From: Pseudomonas sp. AB6
Lineage (GTDB): Bacteria; Pseudomonadota; Gammaproteobacteria; Pseudomonadales; Pseudomonadaceae
Assembly: GCF_034314105.1 (NCBI RefSeq)
Contig: NZ_JAVIWJ010000001.1
Coordinates: forward strand, 2,543,501 to 2,607,500
Length of the DNA stretch: 64,000 nucleotides
Reading direction: 5' to 3'
Position 1 is the stretch's first letter. Each line of letters opens with the position of its first letter. Of the stretch, positions 39,425 through 51,002 are shown one piece after another. The translations under genes were made by a program, and so were the position numbers. The notes below the pieces were generated by a model, which worked only from the letters and a program-made list of their open reading frames with translations, ran no database searches and had not been told where the DNA came from.

Positions 39425-42067
39425 ATGCGCGCCTCGTCCGAAGAAACCAATGAAACTGTCACGCCCCCCCATCCAATCGCGCCCGCGCGCCTAGGCTGGC
39501 TGGAGCTGATGAGCAAATATCGCCAGCCATTGGGGCTGGCGGTGACGTTGTTATTGTTCACCATCGCACTTATCGCCTGCCGCCACTTGCTGAGCGAGCT
39601 CGACCTGTATGCACTGCACGATTCCTTGCTGAGCGTGCCCAAGGTTGCGCTTGCCGGTGCTTTTGCTGCGGCCGTTGTCGGATTTACTGTGCTGCTGGGC
39701 TATGAGTGGTCGGCTAGCCGATACGCCAACATACAACTGCCCACGAAAACCCTGATCCTTGGCGGTTTCACCGCATTCGCAATCGGCAACGCCGTTGGCC
39801 TGTCATTGCTTTCAGGGGGCTCTGTCCGTTATCGGCTTTATGCGCGCCATGGGTTAGGTGCGACAGAAGTCGCACGTATGACTTTGTTTGCGAGCCTTTC
39901 ATTGGGCTGCGCACTGCCGCCGCTGGCAGCGCTGGCAACGCTGAGCAATTTGCCAGCTGCATCGGCTGCCTTGCACCTGTCCGTGACGCTGCTGGCGGTA
40001 GTTGCGATCAGTATCCTGTTACTCAGCGCGTTACTGGCAGTCGGTATTTATCGCCGTCGCCTGCCAGAGCAACCGATCCCCCATAACTTACTGGTTCGTG
40101 CCGGACGCCGGACGCTTCGCCTGCCGGGTCTGCGCTTGACCTTGATGCAGCTGGTTATCACTGCGCTGGACGTTGCTGCCGCCGCGACAGTGCTTTATTT
40201 GCTGCTGCCCGACGCTCCTCCATTTGGCGCGTTTGTGCTGGTTTATCTATTGGCTTTAGCGGCTGGCGTACTTAGCCATGTTCCAGGTGGCGTAGGCGTG
40301 TTCGAAGCGATTCTACTGGCCGCTTTTGCCGACCAGTTGGGCTCTGCACCGCTGGCTGCAGCCTTGTTACTCTATCGCCTGATCTACGTGGTGTTGCCTC
40401 TGCTGCTGGCATGTCTGGCATTGCTGTACACCGAAGCACAACGCTTGCTGCCTACCCGTCAAGCAATGCGCGTCGCGTCGGGTCTGGCTGCACCCATCCT
40501 GGCCCTATTGGTTTTTCTGTCTGGTGTGGTTCTGCTGTTTTCGGGTGCCACGCCAGAAATTGACTCACGCTTGCGCCACCTGGGCTTCTTGATTCCGCAT
40601 CGTTTAATTGACGCCTCCCACTTCGGTGCCAGCCTGATTGGCGTGTTGTGCCTATTGTTGGCCCAAGGTTTACGTCGGCGCCTTTCTGCGGCGTGGATGC
40701 TCACCACTGTGCTGCTGGTGGCCGGTGCTCTGCTGTCATTGCTTAAAGGGTTCGATTGGGAGGAGGCGAGTCTACTGGTCTCCACAGCCGTGCTGCTGGC
40801 AATTTTCCGTCGCTCGTTCTATCGCCAAAGCCGACTGCTAGAACTTCCGTTCTCACCGCTTTATCTAGTGGCAAGCGTATGCGTGCTCGCAGCGTCAATC
40901 TGGTTACTGCTGTTTGCCTACCAAGACGTGCCTTACAGTCAGGAGCTGTGGTGGCAATTCACGCTTAACTCGGATGCACCGCGCGCCTTGCGATCTGCGC
41001 TGGGCAGCGCGGTATTGTTAGTCGTCGTCTCGTTGACCTGGCTACTGCGAACCGCACGTCCCGTGATTACGTTACCCGGCGTAGAGGAACTGGCCAAGGC
41101 TGCACAAATCGTGAATGCTTCCGACCAGCCGGACGGCGGGCTTGTAATGACCGGCGATAAGGCGTTACTTCTTCACCCTAGCGGTAAGGCATTTATGATG
41201 TACGCCCGTCGTGGTCGAAGCCTGGTGGCGCTGTACGACCCTATTGGCCCTACGCAACAACGCGCAGAACTAATCTGGCAATTTCGCGATTTGTGCGATC
41301 TGCACCATGCCCGCCCAGTGTTTTATCAGGTACGCGCAGAGAATCTGCCCTTCTATATGGATATCGGCCTGACCGCGATCAAGTTGGGTGAGGAGGCCCG
41401 CGTCGACTTGCAGCGTTTTGACATCGAGTCAAAGGGCAAAGAGATGAAAGACCTGCGTTATACCTGGAACCGAGGTGGCCGTGACGGTTTGTCGCTGAAG
41501 ATTTATGAGGTCGGCCAGGCACCCCTGGAGGAGCTGAAGGTGATCTCCGACGCATGGCTGACCGGTAAGAATGTTCGGGAAAAAGGCTTCTCTCTAGGAC
41601 GCTTCAGTGCAGCTTATTTACAACATTTCCGCATTGCGATTATCCATTTCGAAGGCAAGCCAGTAGCATTCGCTAATCTGTTGGAAACCTCAAGGCACGA
41701 ACTGGCCAGCCTGGATTTGATGCGCGCACACCCAGACGCACCAAAGCTAACCATGGAGTTCATGATGGTCGGCTTGATTTTGCATTACAAAGAACAGGGT
41801 TATGGTCGCTTCAGCCTGGGCATGGTGCCACTATCGGGCTTGCAACCTCGTCGTGGCGCTCCTCTAACCCAGCGGCTTGGGTCGATGGTCTTTCGCCGTG
41901 GCGAACAACTGTACAATTTCCAAGGTCTGCGCCGCTTCAAAGATAAATTCCAGCCTGACTGGGAACCTCGCTATATGGCCGTACCCGCCGGACTTGATCC
42001 GCTCGTGGCATTGGCTGACACCGCCGCCCTGATTGCAGGCGGCCTGACTGGATTGGTGAAACGCTAA
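39425..42067 (+). CDS. mprF: Aminoacyl-phosphatidylglycerol synthase/flippase (MprF)
   Basis: MprF transfers an amino acid from aminoacyl-tRNA to phosphatidylglycerol and flips the product, lowering the negative charge of the membrane. The 880-residue protein starts at the ATG at 39425 behind AAGGAG (a TTG precedes it by one codon). The N-terminal two thirds are hydrophobic with about 14 membrane segments (flippase). The C-terminal domain from about residue 545 is a DUF2156/GNAT-like synthase (KALLLHPSGKAFMMYARRGR, SLGRFSAAYLQHFR, FSLGMVPLSGLQPRRGAPL). In P. aeruginosa the product is alanyl-phosphatidylglycerol; the amino acid here is not visible from sequence. It overlaps the next gene by one base (TAATG). 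Confidence 0.93.
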   Translation: MRASSEETNETVTPPHPIAPARLGWLELMSKYRQPLGLAVTLLLFTIALIACRHLLSELDLYALHDSLLSVPKVALAGAFAAAVVGFTVLLGYEWSASRYANIQLPTKTLILGGFTAFAIGNAVGLSLLSGGSVRYRLYARHGLGATEVARMTLFASLSLGCALPPLAALATLSNLPAASAALHLSVTLLAVVAISILLLSALLAVGIYRRRLPEQPIPHNLLVRAGRRTLRLPGLRLTLMQLVITALDVAAAATVLYLLLPDAPPFGAFVLVYLLALAAGVLSHVPGGVGVFEAILLAAFADQLGSAPLAAALLLYRLIYVVLPLLLACLALLYTEAQRLLPTRQAMRVASGLAAPILALLVFLSGVVLLFSGATPEIDSRLRHLGFLIPHRLIDASHFGASLIGVLCLLLAQGLRRRLSAAWMLTTVLLVAGALLSLLKGFDWEEASLLVSTAVLLAIFRRSFYRQSRLLELPFSPLYLVASVCVLAASIWLLLFAYQDVPYSQELWWQFTLNSDAPRALRSALGSAVLLVVVSLTWLLRTARPVITLPGVEELAKAAQIVNASDQPDGGLVMTGDKALLLHPSGKAFMMYARRGRSLVALYDPIGPTQQRAELIWQFRDLCDLHHARPVFYQVRAENLPFYMDIGLTAIKLGEEARVDLQRFDIESKGKEMKDLRYTWNRGGRDGLSLKIYEVGQAPLEELKVISDAWLTGKNVREKGFSLGRFSAAYLQHFRIAIIHFEGKPVAFANLLETSRHELASLDLMRAHPDAPKLTMEFMMVGLILHYKEQGYGRFSLGMVPLSGLQPRRGAPLTQRLGSMVFRRGEQLYNFQGLRRFKDKFQPDWEPRYMAVPAGLDPLVALADTAALIAGGLTGLVKR

Positions 42068-43350
42068 TGATTCAACGCTACTGGCGCTTTTTGCTTGCAG
42101 CCCTGATTGTTCTCGCACTGGTACTTGGCTTTTGGCTGTGGAACCGCCCTGCTCCTCAGCCGGTTCTGGAACATCTGACCCTTGAAGATGGTTCGGCGCT
42201 GACCCGTGTTTCCCCCGGCACCCAGCCCAAAGCGTTGGTAGGTCTGGCTGTTTTGGCCGATGAAGGGCTGACCGATAAACAGCTGCTGGCGCTGAGCCTT
42301 GACGGCACCGCACAGGTCGTTCAAGTCACGCTGCCCAAGGACAATTGCGCACTGCAGGAAAAGACGCTAGCTGCCGCTTTGACGAAGCTAGACGGTCCGG
42401 CGACGCTGGTAGGGGGAGTCGGACCGGGCGCGACCTTAGCCTGGCGTTGGCTGGCAGGGCAAAACGATGACAATGCAAAAGCCGTATCTGTAGGTTTTAG
42501 CCTTGACCCGCCTGCATGTGTAGACAACGTGCCAAAAAGTGCGGCGCACGGTCACTGGTTCGTTGCATGGAACGATGGACCGGATGACGCGGCCGCAACT
42601 TTGGTGCGTGATCAGCCCAACGCTGAAAACAGCATCAGCGATTACGATGTGCACCTGCCGCAACTATTCAACAGCCAACTGCGCCGACAATTGGTCTTGG
42701 ATGATCAGAACGGCGGTTTGAAGATCCCTGTAGTCGAGGTTCCGGCAGGAGCTACGACCGACACGGTGACACTTTTCCTCTCAGGCGATGGAGGTTGGCG
42801 TGACCTCGACCGAGACGTGGCAGGAGAAATGGCCAAAATGGGCTACCCCGTAGTAGGCATAGATACACTGCGCTATTACTGGGAGCACAAAACGCCGGAG
42901 CAAACCGCCCTGGATTTAGCCGAATTGATGGATCACTACCGCCAGAAATGGGGCACTAAGCGCTTCGTACTAATGGGCTACTCGTTCGGTGCCGATGTAC
43001 TGCCCGCAATTTACAACCGATTGGCGCCGGATGAGCAAAAGCGTGTCGACTCCATCGTATTGTTGGCTTTTGCGCGCAGTGGCAGCTTTGAGATTCAGGT
43101 ACAAGGCTGGTTGGGTACAGCAGGTAAAGAAGCGCCTACCGGTCCGGAGATGGCCAAACTGCCACCTGAGAAAGTGCTATGCGTGTATGGCGCTGAAGAA
43201 ACGGCTGAAAGTGGCTGCACTGAAACAACAGCCGTGGGCGAAAAACTCATGCTACCAGGCGGCCACCACTTCGATGAGAACTACCCTGCGCTAGCCAAAC
43301 GCATGACTAATGCTATCGATAAGCGGCAAGGGAAAGGGCCGAAGGCTTAA
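42067..43350 (+). CDS. AcvB/VirJ-like protein, probable aminoacyl-phosphatidylglycerol hydrolase
   Basis: The 427-residue protein has an N-terminal signal/anchor segment (FLLAALIVLALVLGFWLW), a first domain of unknown type, and a C-terminal alpha/beta-hydrolase VirJ domain. This domain shows LFLSGDGGWRDLDRDVAGEM, the nucleophile elbow VLMGYSFGADVLPA (GXSXG with Ser) and a C-terminal His in PGGHHFDENY. The homologue next to mprF in P. aeruginosa hydrolyses alanyl-phosphatidylglycerol in the periplasm (recalled). The one-base overlap with mprF argues that lipid modification and its removal are set together. Confidence 0.85.
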   Translation: MIQRYWRFLLAALIVLALVLGFWLWNRPAPQPVLEHLTLEDGSALTRVSPGTQPKALVGLAVLADEGLTDKQLLALSLDGTAQVVQVTLPKDNCALQEKTLAAALTKLDGPATLVGGVGPGATLAWRWLAGQNDDNAKAVSVGFSLDPPACVDNVPKSAAHGHWFVAWNDGPDDAAATLVRDQPNAENSISDYDVHLPQLFNSQLRRQLVLDDQNGGLKIPVVEVPAGATTDTVTLFLSGDGGWRDLDRDVAGEMAKMGYPVVGIDTLRYYWEHKTPEQTALDLAELMDHYRQKWGTKRFVLMGYSFGADVLPAIYNRLAPDEQKRVDSIVLLAFARSGSFEIQVQGWLGTAGKEAPTGPEMAKLPPEKVLCVYGAEETAESGCTETTAVGEKLMLPGGHHFDENYPALAKRMTNAIDKRQGKGPKA

Positions 43351-43351
43351 A

Positions 43352-43431
43352 AGCAGCTTCAAGCTTCAAGCGGCAAGTATGAATCCTGCCGCTTCTAACT
43401 TGGGGCTTACCGCCTGAAGCTCGCAGCTGCC
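43352..43431. repeat. Dispersed extragenic repeat, copy 1
   Basis: An imperfect inverted repeat begins GCAGCTTCAAGCTTCAAGCG and ends CTTACCGCCTGAAGCTCGCA. The same sequence family recurs at 56897-56996 (shared segments CTTCAAGCGGCA, CTTCTAACTTG, GCTTACCGC). It fills the gap between the convergent acvB-like and kup genes and might act as a shared terminator or transcript-end structure. Confidence 0.75.
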
Positions 43432-43438
43432 GAAGGCC

Positions 43439-45337
43439 CTACATCTCGACTTGGGTACCCAGTTCAATCACTCGGTTAAACGGCAGGTTGAAGAAGCGAA
43501 GGTTACCGTTGGCGTTCTTCAGCATGAAGGCGAACAGCGCCTCACGCCAGCGGGCCATGCCATCCAACTTGGAGGCAATGATCGTCTCGCGGCTGAGGAA
43601 GTAGGTTGTGCGCATCGGGGCGAAATCCAGCTCGGCCAGGTGGCATAACTTAAGCGCCGCTGGCACGTCCGGCTCATCGATGAACCCAAAGTGCAATACC
43701 ACACGGTAAAAGCCTTCGCCGTAGGCCTCAACTTCAAATCGGCGGCTCGCCGGCACTCGCGGGGAGTCCTCATAGACTACCGTCAGCAGAACCACTTGCT
43801 CGTGAAGTACTTGGTTGTGCAACAGGTTATGCAACAGGGCATGCGGTACAGCATCGGGACGGGCAGTCAGGAACACTGCCGTTCCTTGCACCCTATGGGG
43901 CGGCTGTACGCGAATACTGCTGATAAAGATGGGCAGAGGCAGGCCACCCTCCTCCAACCGCTCGACTAGCAACTGCTTACCACGCTTCCACGTAGTCATC
44001 AGGATGAACAATACAATCCCAGCCAATACCGGGAACGCGCCACCTTGTACGATTTTTGGCACGTTTGCGGCAAAAAACAGCCCATCGACTAGCAGAAAAC
44101 AGAGCAAAACCGGTATCGCCAACAGCGGTGGCCATTTCCACAACAATAGAACGACTGCCGCGACCAAAATCGTGGTGATCAACATTGTCCCAGTCACCGC
44201 AACACCGTAGGCAGAGGCTAACGCTGTGGAGGACTCAAAACCGAGCACCAGCAAAATCACGCCGATCATCAGTGACCAGTTCACCGCACCAATATAAATC
44301 TGTCCTTGGGAGGAACTGGACGTGTGCTGAACGTGCATCCGGGGAATATAACCGAGTTGAATCGCCTGCAGCGTCATGGAAAAAGCCCCCGAAATCACTG
44401 CCTGCGAAGCAATTACGGTGGCCAATGTCGATAAAAAAACCAGCGGAATTAACGCCCAGCTCGGCGCCAACAGATAGAACGGGTTACGTGCGGCTTCGGG
44501 ATTGTCCAACAACAGCGCACCTTGGCCAAAGTAATTCAACACCAGCGCTGGCAACACCAATGCAAACCATGCGCGGGCGATAGGCTTGCGACCGAAGTGC
44601 CCCATGTCGGCATACAGTGCTTCAGCGCCCGTCAGTGACAGAACGACTGCGCCCAGAATGGTGACGCCAATGCCCGGATGAGCCACAAAGAACCGCACCG
44701 CCCAAATTGGGTTAAGCGCTTTGAGCACTTCGGGGTTCTGCATGATTCCGTAGACACCCAACGCTGCCAAGACCAGGAACCAAATAACCATCACCGGACC
44801 GAACAAAATTCCGATCCGCGCCGTACCGTGCCGCTGAATCAGAAATAATCCCACCAGTACAACTAGCGACAGCGGCACAACCCAATGCTCGACGCCTTTG
44901 AACGCAAGTTCCAGGCCTTCCACAGCAGACAGTACCGAGATGGCCGGGGTAATCATGCTGTCGCCGTAGAAAAGCGCAGCACCGAACAAGCCGAAGACCA
45001 CTAAAGTACTGCGCAACTTTGGATACGAAGACGACGCCCTACGCGCCAGCGCGGTCAACGCCATGATTCCGCCTTCACCCTGGTTGTCAGCACGCAGAAT
45101 GAACAACACGTACTTAAGCGAAACCACCCAAATCAGCGACCAGAAGATCAGCGCCAGAATACCAAGCACACCCACATGGTCGACTTGAACCCCATACCCC
45201 CCAGTAAATACCTGCTGAAGGGTATACAACGGGCTGGTGCCGATATCGCCGTAGACCACCCCGACGGCTGCAATCAACAAACTCAACGGCTTTGCCGGAT
45301 GATGCTCCGCCTCTACCTGACTAATTGCCTGACCCAT
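43439..45337 (-). CDS. kup: Potassium uptake protein Kup
   Basis: The 632-residue Kup/KUP-family transporter takes up K+ with protons. It begins with a short cytoplasmic part then [20 protein letters not shown] and has about 12 membrane segments to residue about 450 ([37 protein letters not shown]). A cytoplasmic C-terminal domain follows (ending [13 protein letters not shown]). Length and start are standard. It stands divergent from rimO, and upstream of it lies only a short spacer. Confidence 0.95.
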   Translation of the reverse strand: MGQAISQVEAEHHPAKPLSLLIAAVGVVYGDIGTSPLYTLQQVFTGGYGVQVDHVGVLGILALIFWSLIWVVSLKYVLFILRADNQGEGGIMALTALARRASSSYPKLRSTLVVFGLFGAALFYGDSMITPAISVLSAVEGLELAFKGVEHWVVPLSLVVLVGLFLIQRHGTARIGILFGPVMVIWFLVLAALGVYGIMQNPEVLKALNPIWAVRFFVAHPGIGVTILGAVVLSLTGAEALYADMGHFGRKPIARAWFALVLPALVLNYFGQGALLLDNPEAARNPFYLLAPSWALIPLVFLSTLATVIASQAVISGAFSMTLQAIQLGYIPRMHVQHTSSSSQGQIYIGAVNWSLMIGVILLVLGFESSTALASAYGVAVTGTMLITTILVAAVVLLLWKWPPLLAIPVLLCFLLVDGLFFAANVPKIVQGGAFPVLAGIVLFILMTTWKRGKQLLVERLEEGGLPLPIFISSIRVQPPHRVQGTAVFLTARPDAVPHALLHNLLHNQVLHEQVVLLTVVYEDSPRVPASRRFEVEAYGEGFYRVVLHFGFIDEPDVPAALKLCHLAELDFAPMRTTYFLSRETIIASKLDGMARWREALFAFMLKNANGNLRFFNLPFNRVIELGTQVEM

Positions 45338-45605
45338 TAACCACTCCTACCACCAAGACCTGGGCCCCTAAAACACAGTGATGTGCTTAAGCAAGCTCCG
45401 TTTTTACAAACACTGATTAACGCCATCGCCATGATTGGACGCAACGCCGCGAAGCATAGCGCAGCACTCGTCGTAATTCTCTGCATAAAGCTGGTCAATC
45501 TTCAGTCTCACCGCTAGAATTGCGCACTTTTTGATCAGAGGCGCACCAAGCGCCCGTCGACGCCCGGCCGTTTGCCCGGCGTCATCCCAAATGCCGAGGT
45601 TCGCC

Positions 45606-46943
45606 ATGTCCACCGTCACCACGCCGTCCGCCCCCAAGGTTGGCTTCGTTTCTCTGGGTTGCCCGAAGGCTCTGGTCGATTCCGAGCGTATCCTTACCCA
45701 GTTGCGCATGGAAGGCTACGAAATCGTCGCCACCTACCAAGACGCCGACGTGGTGGTGGTCAACACCTGCGGGTTTATCGACACAGCCAAAGCAGAATCT
45801 CTGGAAGTCATCGGCGAAGCCCTGGCTGAAAACGGCAAAGTGATCGTGACTGGCTGCATGGGCGTCGAAGAAAGCGCGATTCGTTTGGTCCACCCAAGCG
45901 TGCTGTCCGTCACCGGGCCGCAACAATACGAACAAGTGGTCATGGCCGTTCACGACGCCGCGCCGCCTAACCTCAATCACAACCCGCTGATTGATCTGGT
46001 GCCGCCGCAAGGCATCAAACTGACGCCGCGCCACTACGCCTACCTGAAGATTTCCGAAGGCTGCAACCACAGTTGCAGCTTCTGCATCATCCCGTCCATG
46101 CGCGGCAAACTGGTCAGCCGCCCGGTGGGCGATGTGTTGGACGAAGCTCAGCGCCTGGTCAAGTCCGGCGTAAAAGAGCTGTTGGTCATTTCTCAAGACA
46201 CCAGCGCTTATGGCGTCGACATCAAGTACCGCACCGGTTTCTGGAATGGCCAACCAGTGAAAACCCGGATGACGGAGCTGTGCGAAGCCCTCAGTTCCTT
46301 GGGCGTTTGGGTGCGCCTGCACTACGTTTACCCTTACCCCCACGTGGACGAACTGATTCCGTTGATGGCCGCGGGAAAAATTCTGCCGTACCTCGACATC
46401 CCGTTCCAGCACGCCAGCCCTAGAATTCTCAAGGCCATGAAGCGTCCAGCCTTTGAAGATAAAACCCTGGCGCGGATCAAAAACTGGCGTGAAATCTGCC
46501 CAGACCTGATCATCCGCTCGACCTTTATCGTCGGCTTCCCGGGCGAAACCGAGGAAGATTTCCAATACCTGCTTGAATGGCTGACCGAAGCGCAACTCGA
46601 CCGCGTAGGCTGCTTTCAATACTCGCCGGTTGAAGGCGCGTCAGCCAACGCCCTGGGCGATCACGTCCCGGATGAGATCAAGCAAGATCGCTGGGATCGC
46701 TTCATGGCGCATCAGCAAGAAATAAGCGCTGCTCGCCTGCAAATGAAAGTCGGCCGCGAAATCGAAGTGCTGATTGATGAGGTAGACGAACACGGCGGCG
46801 CCGTCGGTCGCTGCTTCTTCGATGCCCCGGAAATCGACGGCACCGTGTACATCGACAGCGACCAAGACCTTAAGCCGGGCGATAAAGTGATGTGCCGGGT
46901 GACCGAAGCTGACGAGTACGACTTGTGGGCTGAAACGATCTGA
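45606..46943 (+). CDS. rimO: Ribosomal protein S12 methylthiotransferase RimO
   Basis: RimO adds a methylthio group to Asp89 of ribosomal protein S12. The 445-residue protein starts at 45606 ([20 protein letters not shown]). It has the UPF0004 cluster cysteines C19, C55 and C84, the radical SAM motif C153-NHS-C157-SF-C160 and a C-terminal TRAM domain ([20 protein letters not shown]). The open frame upstream to 45531 has no family similarity. A terminator follows. Confidence 0.96.
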   Translation: MSTVTTPSAPKVGFVSLGCPKALVDSERILTQLRMEGYEIVATYQDADVVVVNTCGFIDTAKAESLEVIGEALAENGKVIVTGCMGVEESAIRLVHPSVLSVTGPQQYEQVVMAVHDAAPPNLNHNPLIDLVPPQGIKLTPRHYAYLKISEGCNHSCSFCIIPSMRGKLVSRPVGDVLDEAQRLVKSGVKELLVISQDTSAYGVDIKYRTGFWNGQPVKTRMTELCEALSSLGVWVRLHYVYPYPHVDELIPLMAAGKILPYLDIPFQHASPRILKAMKRPAFEDKTLARIKNWREICPDLIIRSTFIVGFPGETEEDFQYLLEWLTEAQLDRVGCFQYSPVEGASANALGDHVPDEIKQDRWDRFMAHQQEISAARLQMKVGREIEVLIDEVDEHGGAVGRCFFDAPEIDGTVYIDSDQDLKPGDKVMCRVTEADEYDLWAETI

Positions 46944-46962
46944 TTGTTTCGCTCTGCTGACT

Positions 46963-46993
46963 AAGCCCTGCCCTGATCGGCGGGGCTTTTTTT
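46963..46993 (+). terminator. Terminator of rimO
   Basis: An AGCCCTGCC / GGCGGGGCT hairpin with one mismatch is followed by seven T, 20 bases after the rimO stop. Confidence 0.88.
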
Positions 46994-47039
46994 GTTCGGA
47001 AAAGTCCTACATATCGTATCGCACCCTACCGACATCGTT

Positions 47040-47755
47040 AGATCAGGAATCCAGCCACAGTCGCTGTTTTCGTCAAATGCGAAGGATTGTGCGCATGAAC
47101 TCGGCCCCGGCACACACTCACGAACTGCTCTGCCCGACGATATCCCTTGGCATCAAACTGTTGGCTTGCTGCTGGACGCGGTGCAGGTCGAGGATCTATT
47201 GAAGCGTCTGTATCAGTGGGTTGACTCTCCTTGCGTCAACGTACTTTACCTCGGTACCCGCTTTGGTGCGCTCAAGGACGTGTCGCCGTGTCTGGTTCAG
47301 ATCAAAGGGGAATACGATCCAATACTTGCTCAGTTCCTGGAAAACCTTGATCGACACTGGGGTTATCTATTGATCAGTGAGGGGCCATGGGTACAGCTGG
47401 TGGCACATTTACGCTGGTTGATCAGCATCGAACATCCCTCGGGCCAAGAGATGCTGCTGCGGATTGCCTCCACGGACGTAGTAGATTTCCCTGTTTGAAT
47501 CAGCAGACTCTGCGCTATTCGGGCCTTGCCAACGCATCATGACCGCCGCCCTCGTAAACGGAGGATGGCGTCTATACACCCGATAGGGCGAGATCCATAA
47601 ATCCGACCGGGATATGGGCCAAACCCAGTGAGAAGCTTCAACGCATGAACAAAAAACTCAAAGAGCTGCGCGCAAAGAGCCGCAGGTTTCGTTGATTCAG
47701 CATTTTGTTGAGGTGCAAATCGCAGAAACTCGGATTCATTCGTAAACCTGCATCG
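47040..47755 (+). pseudogene. Broken orphan DUF4123 (type VI secretion adaptor-like) gene
   Basis: From about 47130 the frame encodes IPWHQTVGLLLDAVQVEDLL, LYLGTRFGALKDVSPCLVQI and WGYLLISEGPWVQLVAHLRW, the pattern of DUF4123 proteins, chaperone-adaptors that load effectors on VgrG spikes. The frame stops at 47498, but shifting by one base near 47490 continues LFESADSALFGPCQRIMTAA to a stop at about 47572, as expected for the C-terminal part of the family. A third short frame may carry the tail to about 47750. There is no clear start codon with a ribosome binding site, and no vgrG or effector gene is nearby, so I read it as a decayed orphan. Confidence 0.6.
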
Positions 47756-48650
47756 CCCTTCGCCCCTGCAAACCACCGGTGTGCACGAAGATCAATCGCG
47801 TGCCAGAGGGAAACATTCCCGCCGCGACCTGATCGTGCAGCGCCAGCAGCGCTTTGCCGGTATACAGCGGCTCTAACGGCAGGCCACTTTCCGCTTCGCT
47901 GGCGACGATGAAGTCCAGCAGGGCCGGATCGGTTTTGGCAAATCCGCCGCGACTGGCGTCGAGCAGGTAATAACCCGCGTTGGCTTGTCCAAGCATCGCA
48001 ACGACGTTTTCAGCCACACCGTGGTCATCCGGCACGGCCAGCGCGCCGTAAACCGGATGCGCACCATTTTCGGCCAATACTAATCCAGCTAACGTAGTGC
48101 CGGTACCTGCCGCCAGCCACCAGCCATGGTAGTCGCTCCAGCCTACTTGACTGATCTGCTCCTGTACCTGATTCAGTAATGACGCACAACCCAAGGCACC
48201 GGGCAGGCCACCGCCGCCTTCTGGAATCGGATGCAACTGCGGATAGCGTTTTTGCCATGGCAACCAAAAGCCCGGCGCGTGGCGCTCGCGATAACCGGCG
48301 TAACCCAACCAATGCACGCGCATGCCGAACGCCATCAAATCGTTGACCGTCGGCGAGTCCAGCGCATGCCCGCGCAACAGGCCCACCGTGGGAAAGCCGA
48401 AACGTTTGCCTGCAGCGGCCAAGGCGTGCAAATGGTTCGAATACGCACCGCCCAAACTGATCACGCCCTCGGCCCCGGCCTGTGCAGCGGCGGTCAGGTG
48501 ATGGGTCAACTTGAACCATTTGTTGCCGCAGATCAGCGGGTCGATGAGGTCCAGGCGCAAAACCGCCACCTCAATGCCTGCTCGCTTTAGCCACGGCAGA
48601 TGCAAGGGTTCGAGGGGTGCGTTGGGCGGGTTGGGAATTGCTGGGAACAT
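47736..48650 (-). CDS. D-cysteine desulfhydrase / ACC deaminase-family PLP enzyme
   Basis: The 304-residue fold-type II PLP enzyme has the Schiff-base Lys in DPLICGNKWFKLTHHL (NKWFKL), the phosphate-binding SLGGAYSNHLHALAAAGKRF, and a Gly-rich PLP cup near GTGTTLAG. The subfamily contains D-cysteine desulfhydrases (to pyruvate, H2S, ammonia) and ACC deaminases; true ACC deaminases have specific Lys/Ser/Glu positions I cannot confirm. A bare start at 48650 precedes a REP-like repeat. Stop lies in the decayed DUF4123 region. Confidence 0.85.
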   Translation of the reverse strand: MFPAIPNPPNAPLEPLHLPWLKRAGIEVAVLRLDLIDPLICGNKWFKLTHHLTAAAQAGAEGVISLGGAYSNHLHALAAAGKRFGFPTVGLLRGHALDSPTVNDLMAFGMRVHWLGYAGYRERHAPGFWLPWQKRYPQLHPIPEGGGGLPGALGCASLLNQVQEQISQVGWSDYHGWWLAAGTGTTLAGLVLAENGAHPVYGALAVPDDHGVAENVVAMLGQANAGYYLLDASRGGFAKTDPALLDFIVASEAESGLPLEPLYTGKALLALHDQVAAGMFPSGTRLIFVHTGGLQGRRAMQVYE

Positions 48651-48677
48651 AGTGGCGGAGTTTACAGAAAGCGGCCA

Positions 48678-48760
48678 TCTGTAGGGGCCAACGTGTTGGC
48701 GAGAGGTTTTACGCGGTCAACCTGACACGGCGCCTCGCCAACACGTTGGCTCCTACAGAT
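48678..48760. repeat. REP doublet (REPIN-like) between the PLP enzyme and fadH
   Basis: Two nearly perfect inverted arms, starting ATCTGTAGGGGCCAACGTGT (48678) and ending ACACGTTGGCTCCTACAGAT (48760), surround a 22-base spacer. The core GCCAACGTGTTGGCGAG palindrome is typical of short repetitive extragenic palindromes of Pseudomonas mobilised by RAYT transposases. Confidence 0.85.
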
Positions 48761-48774
48761 TTTGGTGCGGAGTC

Positions 48775-50868
<2,094 letters not shown>

Positions 50869-51002
50869 TTATTGGTCTTACGTAACCGTGCGAAAACTGT
50901 ACACGCGTACCTCACTGGTTCATAACGCTGACATTAAAGAGCTAACGGAACACACTCAATGGCTGAAAGTGACAACTTATTGATCCAATCGTACAGCGAG
51001 GG

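Noticed and set aside
45582..46619. A 345-codon minus-strand frame
   Set aside because: It lies wholly antisense to rimO, which has complete radical SAM and TRAM motifs; the translation has unnatural composition and arises from codon bias.
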